From Paracoccaceae bacterium (GTDB taxonomy: Bacteria; Pseudomonadota; Alphaproteobacteria; Rhodobacterales; Rhodobacteraceae), in the NCBI GenBank assembly GCA_019454225.1, contig CP075370.1:3962001-4026000 (forward strand): DNA of 64,000 bases, read 5' to 3'. The notes beneath the pieces were generated by a model. The model was not told the DNA's origin, did no database searches, and saw nothing but the letters and a program-made list of their open reading frames with translations. The number at the start of each line of letters is the position of its first letter. Position 1 is the stretch's first letter. The position numbers and the translations under genes are program-made. Of this stretch, positions 51,801-58,894 are shown piece after piece.

Positions 51801-52850
51801 TCAGCGCGCCGCGACCGCCCGCGCAGCCGCCGCCGGGCCAAGCCCGGTTCCCAGGACCCGCGCCCACAGCAGCAGCGGGATCGCCACGATGCCGCCGATC
51901 GGCCCCCAGACCCAGATCCCGAACAGCAGCACCACGAACACCAGCAGCGGGTTCAGCTCCATGTTCCGCCCGACAAGCGCGGGCGTCACGAACTGCCCCT
52001 CGATCATGTTCAGCCCCACGAAGGCCGCCGCCGGGGCCAGCACCATTGCCCCGTCGAAGGCCCCGATCCCCGCGAACAGCAGCGCCACCGTCAGGATCGC
52101 GGGGCCGAGATAGACGACGAAGTTCAGGATGAAGGCCACCGTGCCCCACAGCGTCGCCCCCGGCAGGCCGATGACGTGCAGCGCCACTGCCGTCGCCAGG
52201 CCGAACACCGCGTTGATCGCCGTCACCGTCAGGAAATAGCGCGACACCGAATGCTCGGCATCGCGCAGGCGCGTCGCCGTCACCGCCCGGTTCGACGGCT
52301 CCGACAGGCGGCGGGCCATCACGTCATAGATCGACGCCCGGCTGAGCAGGAAGAAGAACAGCGTCCCGGCAAAGGTCAGCACCTGCGCCGCCACCTTGGG
52401 CGCCAGCATCAGCGCATCGGTCATCGACGGGATCGGCATCTCGGACGCCGCATCGTTGGCCTCCGCGCCCGGGGTCGCCGACCCCTGCGAAAGGGCGTCG
52501 GCCACGTTCTGCGAAAACTCGGGCAGCCCCTGCGTGAAGCTGCGGAACGACGCGACGATCTCCTGCACATCGCGGAACACCTTGGGTGCGGCCTCGATCA
52601 GCTGCATCACGATGGGCTGGAACGTCAGCATCAGCCCGATCAGGATGACCATGGCGAACAGCAGGCTGGTCAGCGCCCCGAAGGCCGGCGAAAAGCCGAA
52701 GCGTTCCCAGAAATCCGACACCGGCGACAGCACCACGCCGAAGGCGAGTGCCAGCACCATCGGCGCCGTCAGGTCGCGGGTCGTGACCATGGCAAAGACC
52801 ACGGCCACCGCGCCCATGAAGATCGTCGCAAGCTGCGCCAGCCGTTCCAT
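51801..52850 (-). CDS. AI-2E family transporter
   Basis: A 349-residue inner-membrane protein of the AI-2 exporter (TqsA/YdiK/PerM) superfamily with about seven or eight transmembrane segments (clusters at about 8-45, 62-85, 155-175, 205-300 and 305-335). LTFAGTLFFFLLSR, LVGRNMELNPLLVFVVLLFG and WGPIGGIVAIPLLLW are typical. Substrates of this group are diverse; autoinducer export is not implied. It runs convergently with the PLD gene and has an EcfG-type promoter, back to back with that of the CsbD gene. Confidence 0.88.
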   Translation of the reverse strand: MERLAQLATIFMGAVAVVFAMVTTRDLTAPMVLALAFGVVLSPVSDFWERFGFSPAFGALTSLLFAMVILIGLMLTFQPIVMQLIEAAPKVFRDVQEIVASFRSFTQGLPEFSQNVADALSQGSATPGAEANDAASEMPIPSMTDALMLAPKVAAQVLTFAGTLFFFLLSRASIYDVMARRLSEPSNRAVTATRLRDAEHSVSRYFLTVTAINAVFGLATAVALHVIGLPGATLWGTVAFILNFVVYLGPAILTVALLFAGIGAFDGAMVLAPAAAFVGLNMIEGQFVTPALVGRNMELNPLLVFVVLLFGIWVWGPIGGIVAIPLLLWARVLGTGLGPAAAARAVAAR

Positions 52851-52893
52851 CCGATGCCCCCCGGGGTCGCCACAGGGCGGACCTTTGCGGATG

Positions 52894-52919
52894 AACGCGC
52901 GCCCCGCCCCTGCGGTTCC
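52894..52919 (-). promoter_or_regulatory. EcfG-type promoter of the AI-2E transporter gene
   Basis: GGAAC-N17-CGTT on the minus strand, about 45 bases before the ATG at 52850; divergent from the next promoter 24 bases away. Confidence 0.78.
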
Positions 52920-52942
52920 CGGTTTTGTTTCCCGGCCCGTCC

Positions 52943-52968
52943 GGAACCTTCACCGCAACCCGCGCGTT
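52943..52968 (+). promoter_or_regulatory. EcfG-type promoter of the CsbD gene
   Basis: GGAAC-N17-CGTT on the plus strand, about 35 bases before the ATG at 53003. Confidence 0.82.
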
Positions 52969-53002
52969 CTGTCTGCATAAGGCAAACCGAAAGGAGATCG
53001 CC

Positions 53003-53200
53003 ATGAACTGGGATACCATCGAAGGCACCTGGAAAGAGATGTCCGGCCGCGCCAAGGCCAAGTGGGGCGACATCACCGGCGACGACTGGGCCAGCATCAG
53101 CGGGCGCCGCGAGGAAATCGTGGGCCTGGTGCAGAAGACCTACGGCAAGGCCCGCGACGAGGCCGAGCGCGAGGTCGATGACTGGTTCCGCCAGCTCTGA
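53003..53200 (+). CDS. CsbD family stress protein
   Basis: A 65-residue hydrophilic helical protein with the CsbD signature NWDTIEGTWKEMSGRAKAKWG and a charged C-terminal helix (YGKARDEAEREVDDWFRQL). CsbD-like proteins are induced by stress in many bacteria, for example under SigB in Bacillus, but their function is unknown. AAAGGAG precedes the ATG. It is a single-gene unit between an EcfG-type promoter and a strong terminator. Confidence 0.92.
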   Translation: MNWDTIEGTWKEMSGRAKAKWGDITGDDWASISGRREEIVGLVQKTYGKARDEAEREVDDWFRQL

Positions 53201-53222
53201 CCGGCACCGCGATCACGGCCGA

Positions 53223-53252
53223 CGGCCCCCGGGTTCCCACCCGGGGGCCGTT
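53223..53252 (+). terminator. Terminator of the CsbD gene
   Basis: An 11-base stem CGGCCCCCGGG/CCCGGGGGCCG with a six-base loop is followed by TTC, 22 bases after the stop. Confidence 0.7.
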
Positions 53253-53293
53253 CCGCATCGACAGGTTTCGCATTGACCCGCGCCGCGCGTGTT

Positions 53294-53692
53294 TCAGCCG
53301 CCGTCCCCGGTCGCCGCGCCGGGCGCCGTCCGCCCGATCACCCGCAGCGACAGCGCCGCCTCCTCGATCTCGTCGCGCAGCGCGGAAAGCGGCCCGAAGG
53401 CCGGATCGCTGCGGCCCAGGGCCTCCAGTGCGGCCGTCACCTTGTGGGCAAGCCGCCACTCTCCCGCGATCAGCGTCTCGAACGGTTCCGCACCCGCACC
53501 GCCCCGGCGCCGCAGCCAAAGGTCTGGCCCGGGGCTGACCATCGCCTGCCGCAGGCGCAGCAGCGACGCACGGCGACGCACGACGATCGCCCGCAGGCGC
53601 GGATCGCGATTCTGCTCGGCCCGTGCCGCCAGCGCCGCCAGCGAAGCCTGCAGCGCCGCAACAAGCGCGGCGCGGTCGGTATACCCCTTCAT
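53294..53692 (-). CDS. Helical protein of unknown function
   Basis: A 132-residue, Leu/Ala/Arg-rich protein predicted to be almost all helix (YTDRAALVAALQASLAALAARAEQ, IVVRRRASLLRLRQAM, AHKVTAALEALG), resembling a four-helix bundle. No family was recognised and no cysteines or metal motifs are present. It has no EcfG-type promoter; a weaker TTGCCG-N16-ATAAAG lies just upstream. It sits between stress genes, so a related role is possible. Confidence 0.6.
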   Translation of the reverse strand: MKGYTDRAALVAALQASLAALAARAEQNRDPRLRAIVVRRRASLLRLRQAMVSPGPDLWLRRRGGAGAEPFETLIAGEWRLAHKVTAALEALGRSDPAFGPLSALRDEIEEAALSLRVIGRTAPGAATGDGG

Positions 53693-53844
53693 GTCATCAC
53701 TTTATTGCAATTCGGGCGCATCGGCAAAACCCTCTGTCGCCCCCCGTTGCCCGGGATCCCATCCTGTCCGCAAAAATGACACATCGCTGACCATTCCGCC
53801 CGCGGCAGTGGCGGCCCGGCAAGGTGATGCCGGGCCGCACGTGA

Positions 53845-54336
53845 TCAGCTCAGATGCCGCGTCTCGGCCAGAAGCGCGGTCAGCTCTTCGTGCAGGTCGG
53901 CAATCACCTGGCGGTCGGGATCGGGCAGGCCCGCATGCAGCGCATTCTCGTAGGCTTCCACCACATGGGCCTCGCCGCGACGGACCTGCGCCATCACATC
54001 CTCGTCGATCTCGTCAAGGAAGGCGCGCGTGGCCACCACCGCACGGTTGATCGTGCCCATCAGCGTGCCGTCCTCGTCGGGCTCGATGCCGCCCTTGCGC
54101 AGGATGCCCGCCAGGATCAGCGCGTGACGCTGGTGCAGGCCCAGAAAGCGCTCGGCCACCGGGCGGAAATGCGGCTCGGCCTTTTCGGCCATCTTGTCGA
54201 AACCCGCCGCCGCATCGACCGTGCGCTCATGCGCGATCACCACGACCGACATGTCGGGCGCCGTCGGTGCGGGGTCATCCCCGGCCAGCCCGGCAACCGG
54301 ACCCATCAGCGGATCGACAAAGGGAAAGGTCGTCAT
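53845..54336 (-). CDS. DUF2383 (PA2169-type) four-helix protein
   Basis: A 163-residue protein with a ferritin-like four-helix bundle: VIAHERTVDAAAGFDKMAEKAEPHF, LHQRHALILAGILRKGG, TINRAVVATRAFLDEIDEDVMAQVRRGEAHVVEAYENALHAG and DRQVIADLHEELTALLA. It matches the DUF2383/PA2169 family, often stress-induced and possibly metal-binding through the conserved Glu/His residues. GAAGGAG precedes the ATG, and an EcfG-type promoter lies about 37 bases upstream. Confidence 0.82.
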   Translation of the reverse strand: MTTFPFVDPLMGPVAGLAGDDPAPTAPDMSVVVIAHERTVDAAAGFDKMAEKAEPHFRPVAERFLGLHQRHALILAGILRKGGIEPDEDGTLMGTINRAVVATRAFLDEIDEDVMAQVRRGEAHVVEAYENALHAGLPDPDRQVIADLHEELTALLAETRHLS

Positions 54337-54372
54337 CGGAGGTCTCCTTCTGGATAGGGTCCATGCAAGACC

Positions 54373-54397
54373 AACGCGCGGGCGGGGGCAGGGTTCC
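54373..54397 (-). promoter_or_regulatory. EcfG-type promoter of the DUF2383 gene
   Basis: GGAAC-N16-CGTT on the minus strand, about 37 bases before the ATG at 54336. Confidence 0.8.
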
Positions 54398-54458
54398 GCC
54401 CGCCAGTGACCGCCGGCGGGAATGATCCGGAGGGTCCGCCGAATTCCGCCGCCTTGCG

Positions 54459-54483
54459 GGAACCGGATCGGACGCCGGGCGTT
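54459..54483 (+). promoter_or_regulatory. EcfG-type promoter of the DUF1328 gene
   Basis: GGAAC-N16-CGTT on the plus strand, about 47 bases before the ATG at 54530. With the previous site it forms a divergent pair. Confidence 0.82.
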
Positions 54484-54529
54484 GGGTAACCAGTGGCAAG
54501 GACGCCTCTTGAACCAGAAGGAGAAACCC

Positions 54530-54703
54530 ATGCTCGGTTGGGCACTTACGTTCCTCGTGGTCGCGCTGATCGCGGCGGTCCTTGGCTTTGGCGGCATTGC
54601 CGGGGCCTCTGCCGGGATCGCGCAAATCCTGTTCTTCATCTTCATCGTGCTCTTCGTGGTCGCGATGATTGCCCGGGCAGTTCGCGGTCAGCCTCCTATC
54701 TGA
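54530..54703 (+). CDS. DUF1328 small membrane protein (YtjA-like)
   Basis: A 57-residue protein with two transmembrane helices (about 3-24 and 28-48), matching the DUF1328/YtjA family by [22 protein letters not shown] and the [13 protein letters not shown] segment. Function is unknown; members are frequent in stress regulons. AGAAGGAG precedes the ATG. It is a single gene framed by an EcfG-type promoter and a canonical terminator. Confidence 0.92.
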   Translation: MLGWALTFLVVALIAAVLGFGGIAGASAGIAQILFFIFIVLFVVAMIARAVRGQPPI

Positions 54704-54736
54704 CCGCCCATCCCCAGGTCCCGCTGTCCGGGACGG

Positions 54737-54770
54737 AAAAGGCCGCAGGTTCCCTCCCTGCGGCCTTTTT
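54737..54770 (+). terminator. Rho-independent terminator of the DUF1328 gene
   Basis: AAAAGGCCGCAGG pairs with CCTGCGGCCTTTTT over a seven-base loop; a textbook terminator 33 bases after the stop. Confidence 0.93.
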
Positions 54771-54920
54771 CATGTCCGACGGATGCTCCCGCTCGGCGCA
54801 TCGCAGCCTGCCCATCCTCGCGAAACACCTTCCCGCACAGCTTCCCGGCCCCCTCCCCGATCCGCCGCCGCCGTGCATCGCAGCACCCCCCGCACCCGGC
54901 CCCGGCCTCGGCCAATGCCA

Positions 54921-54948
54921 AAAGGCCCGCGCGGGTGCGCGGGCCTTT
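54921..54948 (-). terminator. Terminator of the PRC-barrel gene
   Basis: A perfect 12-base stem AAAGGCCCGCGC/GCGCGGGCCTTT with a four-base loop, 23 bases beyond the PRC gene stop; the stem ends in TTT on either strand. Confidence 0.8.
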
Positions 54949-54971
54949 CCGTTCGATCCCTGCCGGGCAGA

Positions 54972-55835
54972 TCAGCTCTCGAAGGCGGGCAGCTCGGTCA
55001 GCTGCTCCTTCGTCATCGGCACATAGACGCGGATCGTATCGCCATCGGTGTCCCGCAGGATGTCGATCTGGTCCAGCGACAGCGACACCGGCTTGGCGCC
55101 GATCCCCAGGAAACCGCCCACGTCGATGACCACCTCGGTGACCTCGCCGGCCTCGGTCAGAACCAGGTTCGACACCGAACCCACGTTGTTCTCCTCGGCG
55201 TCATAGGCGGTGGCCCCGGTCAGCATCTCCGAGGTCAGCTGCGTCCGCTCGACGGCCGCGAAGCCCTCCCGCTGGATCGGCTCGCGCATCGCCGTGCCGT
55301 CCGTGACCGCAGTGACCGGGTCGTCGGCGGCAGGCGCCTCGGCGGCCACGCTGTCCGCGGGAACCGTCATCGGCGCGCCGGCGGTCGTCCCCTCGGGGGC
55401 CATCGTCATCTGCCATTCCGGCGCGCCTTCCAGCATCGTCCGGTCGGCGTTCAGCACCAGGAACCAGTCGTCGGGGTCGTTCTCGGTCGCGTTGTCCGGC
55501 ACGAAGCGCAGCGCCGACATGTCCACCGCGACCTCGCGCGCGCCCATGCCCAGAAAGCCGCCGATGTCAACCAGCACCGCCTCGACCTGTCCGTCGCGGC
55601 TCACCACCAGATCGCCGACCGATCCGATGTCGTCCCAGTTGTCCTGCAGCCCGGCATAGCCGTCAGCCTCGATCGTGCCCTCGACGGCATAGATGCGCGC
55701 CCCGATCAGGTCCGAGGCATGCACCTGACCCGGGATCGCGTCGGCCATGAAGGGCGACGGCGCCGCGGTGTCCTGCGCCAGCGCAGGCACTGCTAGGACG
55801 GCCATGACGGCCGTCGAAATCATGAGATTTTTCAT
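54972..55835 (-). CDS. Exported protein with two PRC-barrel domains
   Basis: A 287-residue secreted protein with a signal peptide (about 1-20) and two PRC barrels (about 38-110: LIGARIYAVEG, DIGSVGDLVVSRDGQVEAVLVDIGGFLGMGAREVAV; about 195-275: LTGATAYDAEENNVGSVSNLVLTEAG, VVIDVGGFLGIGAKPVSL), joined by an Ala/Pro/Thr-rich linker. PRC domains bind ligands or scaffold complexes; periplasmic two-barrel forms are common in Rhodobacterales and stress-linked. AAGGAGA precedes the ATG, and an EcfG-type promoter is about 50 bases upstream. Confidence 0.88.
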   Translation of the reverse strand: MKNLMISTAVMAVLAVPALAQDTAAPSPFMADAIPGQVHASDLIGARIYAVEGTIEADGYAGLQDNWDDIGSVGDLVVSRDGQVEAVLVDIGGFLGMGAREVAVDMSALRFVPDNATENDPDDWFLVLNADRTMLEGAPEWQMTMAPEGTTAGAPMTVPADSVAAEAPAADDPVTAVTDGTAMREPIQREGFAAVERTQLTSEMLTGATAYDAEENNVGSVSNLVLTEAGEVTEVVIDVGGFLGIGAKPVSLSLDQIDILRDTDGDTIRVYVPMTKEQLTELPAFES

Positions 55836-55884
55836 GTGGTTCTCCTTGCGGATGATGGATGGGCCAAGCGGCCTCTGCATACCC

Positions 55885-55910
55885 AACGCCCCCGGCGCGC
55901 GTCCGGTTCC
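55885..55910 (-). promoter_or_regulatory. EcfG-type promoter of the PRC-barrel gene
   Basis: GGAAC-N17-CGTT on the minus strand, about 50 bases before the ATG at 55835. Confidence 0.8.
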
Positions 55911-55933
55911 CCGTCCATCGCGCCTTGCCGCAG

Positions 55934-55959
55934 GGAACCGCCGCGCGCCCGCCGGGGTT
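55934..55959 (+). promoter_or_regulatory. Near-consensus EcfG-type promoter of the GlgC-like gene
   Basis: GGAAC-N17-GGTT on the plus strand, one mismatch from consensus, about 38 bases before the ATG at 55997 and divergent from the PRC promoter. Confidence 0.5.
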
Positions 55960-55996
55960 CATCCGGCACCTGTCCCTCCCAGCCAGCGAGCGTGCC

Positions 55997-57100
55997 ATGA
56001 CATCCGCTTCCCCCCGCCCTGCCACCCCGGCCGGTCTGTCGCGCAGCGTGGCGCTGGTGCTCGCAGGCGGGCGCGGCAGCCGCATGCACGACCTGACCGA
56101 CCGCGAAAGCAAGCCCGCCCTGCATGTCGCCGCGCTCCACCGCATCGTCGATTTTCCGATCGCCGCCGCGGCCCGCGCGGGCCTCGGGCAGGTGATCGTC
56201 TCGACCGGCCACTGCCCCGGCACCCTGGCCCGGCACCTGGCGCGGGTCTGGGCGCCCGCCTTCCCCGGCGGCCTCGTGGTCTGCGACGGCCCGCAGCGCA
56301 CCGCCGACGCCCTGCTGGCGCTGGCCGGGGCGGACGAGGTGGTGATCCTGCCCGGCGACCAGGTCCATGATCTCGATCTCCGTCCCCTGATCGCACATCA
56401 CCGCGCGGCGGGGGCGGCCGTCACCGCGCTGGCCGGCAGCCCGTCCGGCCCCACCGGCATCCACGCCGTGTCAGGGCCCTGGCTGCGGGCCCTGCTGCGG
56501 CGGAACCCGGCGGCGCCCGAGAACATCGCGCGCCACATCCTTTCCGCCGCCGCGGCCGACGGCCCCCCGGCCGTCCGCCCGCCCGATGCCGCCTACTGGC
56601 GCGACATCGACACGCTGGACGACCTGCGCCGCGCCGCGCTCGACTTCGAGCGTCCGGTTCCGCCCTGCCTGCGCCCGCTGGTTCCGGGCATCGCGCCCCG
56701 CAACCTGCCCGACGTGGCCGCACCCCGCAGCCGCTTCGGCGCGCAACTCACCCTGGGCGGCATCCGCCTGCTGTCGCCGCTGCTGCATCCCGCGCAGCGC
56801 AGCCGCTGGACCGTGCTCGACCGCAGCGTGCTGATGCCCGGCGCCCGCGTGGCCACCGGCGTCCGCCTGACCCGCTGCATCGTCGCCTGCGGCACAGCCA
56901 TCCCCGACGGGCTGGCGGTGGGCGAGGATCCGGCCGAGGATTCCCGCTGGTTCCGCGTCACGCCGGAGGGTACAACCCTGGTCACCACCGCGATGCTCGC
57001 CCGCCGCGCGGCCGACCGGCCCCTGCTGCATGCCGTCATGCTGCCCCGCGGGATCGGGCCGCGCCGCACCGCCGTCCGCCCGGTCGGCCCCACCCGCTGA
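55997..57100 (+). CDS. Shortened GlgC-like nucleotidyltransferase paralogue
   Basis: A 367-residue protein related to ADP-glucose pyrophosphorylase. It keeps the N-terminal LVLAGGRGSRMHDLTDRESKPALHV, RTADALLAL, VVILPGDQVHDLD, YWRDIDTLDDLRRAALDF and a C-terminal left-handed helix part (VLMPGARVATGVRLTRCIV). Compared with GlgC (about 420 residues) the segment around the glucose-1-phosphate-binding Lys (FVEKP in E. coli) is missing: the chain goes from ALAGSPSGPTGIHAV almost directly to the late catalytic domain. It may be non-catalytic or use another sugar phosphate. It is followed after 31 bases by a metallopeptidase gene. Confidence 0.8.
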   Translation: MTSASPRPATPAGLSRSVALVLAGGRGSRMHDLTDRESKPALHVAALHRIVDFPIAAAARAGLGQVIVSTGHCPGTLARHLARVWAPAFPGGLVVCDGPQRTADALLALAGADEVVILPGDQVHDLDLRPLIAHHRAAGAAVTALAGSPSGPTGIHAVSGPWLRALLRRNPAAPENIARHILSAAAADGPPAVRPPDAAYWRDIDTLDDLRRAALDFERPVPPCLRPLVPGIAPRNLPDVAAPRSRFGAQLTLGGIRLLSPLLHPAQRSRWTVLDRSVLMPGARVATGVRLTRCIVACGTAIPDGLAVGEDPAEDSRWFRVTPEGTTLVTTAMLARRAADRPLLHAVMLPRGIGPRRTAVRPVGPTR

Positions 57101-57131
57101 CCCGCGCCGAACCCTTTCACGAAAGCCTCCG

Positions 57132-58094
57132 ATGCAGTTGTTCTCCTGCCCCGCCTGCGGCGCCCGGCTGTTCTTCCAGAACCACACCTGTCTAGCCTGC
57201 GGTGCCGCCGTGGCGCTCGATCCGGTCGCCGGTGCGCTCGTGCCGCCCGACCGGCCCTGCGCCAACCGGCTGTCCGCCGGGTGCAACTGGGTCGCGGCGC
57301 CCGATGCCGATCTCTGCCTGTCCTGCGCGATGACCCGCACGATCCCCGATCTCGGCCCGCCGCAGAACGCCCACCACTGGCAAGAGGCCGAAACCGCGAA
57401 ACGCTGGGTGCTGACGGGGCTGCTGCGGCTGGGATGGTTCGGTCCCGCCGACCCCGGCCCCCGCCCGCTGTTCGACATGGTGGCCGAAGATACCTCGGGT
57501 GGCGCCGTGGCCGTCACCATGGGGCATGCCGACGGCATCATCACCCTGAACGTGTCCGAGGCCGATCACGCCCGCATCGCGCTGCGCCAGGCCGAACTTG
57601 GCGAGCCCTATCGCACGGTGATGGGCCACCTGCGCCACGAGATCGCGCATTTCCTGCACTGGCGCCTGGTCGGCGACGAGGGCTTTGCCAGCGGGTTCCG
57701 CGCGCTGTTCGGGGACGAGCGCGCCGACTACGGCGCGGCGCTTGCCGCCCACTACGCCAGCCCTGCCGCGACCGGTGACAGCTTCATCACCAGCTACGCC
57801 ACCGCCCACCCGCATGAGGACTGGGCCGAAACCACCGCCCACCTCCTGCACCTTCTGGATATCTCCGACAGCTTCGCCCAGGCGGGCCTCGCGATCGACG
57901 GCCGGGCGCCGCTGCCCGATCCCTATGCCATGGCCGATACCGCCCGGATCATCGAACAGTCCGGCGCCATCGGTCTGGCGCTGAACCACGTCAATCGCGC
58001 CATGGGTCTTGCCGACCTCTATCCCTTCGTGCTTGCCGCCCCGGTGCGCGACAAGATCGCCTTTGTCCACCGCGCCCTGAACCGGAACGCCTGA
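57132..58094 (+). CDS. Zinc-ribbon putative metallopeptidase
   Basis: A 320-residue protein with an N-terminal zinc ribbon (CPACGARLFFQNHTCLACG and CNWVAAPDADLCLSC; four CxxC-type pairs) and a central peptidase-like domain with HEIAH (in GHLRHEIAHFLHW) plus AHPHEDWAETTAHLLHLLD, which provide His and Glu ligands for a zinc ion. This matches the family of putative zinc-binding metallopeptidases of unknown substrate. It lies 31 bases after the GlgC-like gene and is probably co-transcribed with it. Confidence 0.85.
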   Translation: MQLFSCPACGARLFFQNHTCLACGAAVALDPVAGALVPPDRPCANRLSAGCNWVAAPDADLCLSCAMTRTIPDLGPPQNAHHWQEAETAKRWVLTGLLRLGWFGPADPGPRPLFDMVAEDTSGGAVAVTMGHADGIITLNVSEADHARIALRQAELGEPYRTVMGHLRHEIAHFLHWRLVGDEGFASGFRALFGDERADYGAALAAHYASPAATGDSFITSYATAHPHEDWAETTAHLLHLLDISDSFAQAGLAIDGRAPLPDPYAMADTARIIEQSGAIGLALNHVNRAMGLADLYPFVLAAPVRDKIAFVHRALNRNA

Positions 58095-58111
58095 TCGCCG
58101 CGGGAACCCGG

Positions 58112-58141
58112 AAAAAAAAGCCCCGCACCAGGGTGCGGGGC
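58112..58141 (-). terminator. Terminator of the 57-residue membrane protein gene
   Basis: On the minus strand GCCCCGCAC pairs with GTGCGGGGC over a four-base loop, followed by eight T. It also ends close to the stop of the convergent peptidase gene. Confidence 0.9.
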
Positions 58142-58169
58142 AGGTCGGGGCAGGCAGGCGGTCGTCAGG

Positions 58170-58343
58170 TCAGCGGCTGGCGGGGTGCAGGCCACCCTGC
58201 GCACCGTCCGCCGCCAGCGTCGATTTCGGGGCGTGCGGATCGTGGCGCCGTTCCTCGATGCGGGCCTTGCTCACCAGCGCAAAGATGCAGACCGATAGCA
58301 GCGTGCCAAGCGCCAGCAGCGGCACCAGAAAGTCGATGTCCAT
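58170..58343 (-). CDS. 57-residue single-span membrane protein
   Basis: A small protein with one N-terminal transmembrane helix (about 4-25: FLVPLLALGTLLSVCIFALV) and a basic, His-rich cytoplasmic tail (RIEERRHDPHAPKSTLAADG). It is of unknown function. GGAG precedes the ATG at 8-9 bases; an EcfG-type promoter about 45 bases upstream and a strong terminator downstream support it as a real gene. Confidence 0.78.
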   Translation of the reverse strand: MDIDFLVPLLALGTLLSVCIFALVSKARIEERRHDPHAPKSTLAADGAQGGLHPASR

Positions 58344-58386
58344 GATATCCTCCGACAGGTCAGGGGCGTGATCGCTCTGCCTCCAC

Positions 58387-58412
58387 AACGCCCCGATGGC
58401 CCGCCCGGTTCC
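58387..58412 (-). promoter_or_regulatory. EcfG-type promoter of the 57-residue membrane protein gene
   Basis: GGAAC-N17-CGTT on the minus strand, about 45 bases before the ATG at 58343. Confidence 0.8.
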
Positions 58413-58456
58413 ACCGCTCCCCGACACGGGGTCGCCGGTCATCGCGCCGCCGGTCG

Positions 58457-58481
58457 GGAACCGTGGCGCGTGTCGCGCGTT
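58457..58481 (+). promoter_or_regulatory. EcfG-type promoter of the 25-residue peptide gene
   Basis: GGAAC-N16-CGTT on the plus strand, about 65 bases before the ATG at 58546; divergent from the previous site. Confidence 0.8.
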
Positions 58482-58545
58482 CCCTCTGCACAAGGACTGC
58501 GCCGCCAACCGGATGCCGGTCCGCCCCTTTCGAAAGGATCACATC

Positions 58546-58623
58546 ATGCGCGGTGTTCTTGCCTGGGCAATCGGCATCCCGATTCCGATCATCATTCTTC
58601 TCTACCTCGTCGACGTGTTCTGA
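58546..58623 (+). CDS. 25-residue membrane peptide with EcfG-type promoter
   Basis: A tiny hydrophobic protein: MRGVLAWAIG, a Pro-Ile-Pro kink, then a membrane helix ending in LYLVDVF. It is too short for most gene finders. Support comes from AAAGGATC before the ATG, an exact EcfG-type promoter upstream and a canonical terminator 33 bases after the stop. Its size and motif recall small stress-induced membrane peptides; function is unknown. Confidence 0.75.
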   Translation: MRGVLAWAIGIPIPIIILLYLVDVF

Positions 58624-58655
58624 CCGGCCTCCCCTCCCCGGTTCCGGAACGCCGG

Positions 58656-58684
58656 CCCGGCGCGCACCCCGCGCCGGGCTTTTT
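58656..58684 (+). terminator. Rho-independent terminator of the 25-residue peptide gene
   Basis: CCCGGCGC pairs with GCGCCGGG over a seven-base loop, followed by CTTTTT. Confidence 0.9.
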
Positions 58685-58720
58685 CATGCCCCCGGCGCCG
58701 AACCACCTGTCCGGACAACG

Positions 58721-58775
58721 TGTCGGGACGGATGCCATACGCGAAACCGACGCCCGCGGGACGGATGCCATACGG
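58721..58775 (+). repeat. Dispersed intergenic repeat, copies C1 and C2
   Basis: Two consecutive copies: 58721-58742 is identical to the 22-base sequence of copies A and B, and 58756-58775 repeats GGGACGGATGCCATACG after a spacer (GAAACCGACGC) that resembles the one after copy B. It lies in the 271-base gap between the stress peptide gene and the catabolic cluster; nothing else was recognised there. Confidence 0.85.
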
Positions 58776-58894
58776 CATTTTCCCGCCTTTCCAGTGCCTT
58801 GCGTCACATTCGCCGCACCCTGTCCCGACCCGGTGGACAAGCGCCCCACCGCACGCCAAAGTGCGCCCCGACGCAACGCGCTCAGGGGGGTCGG

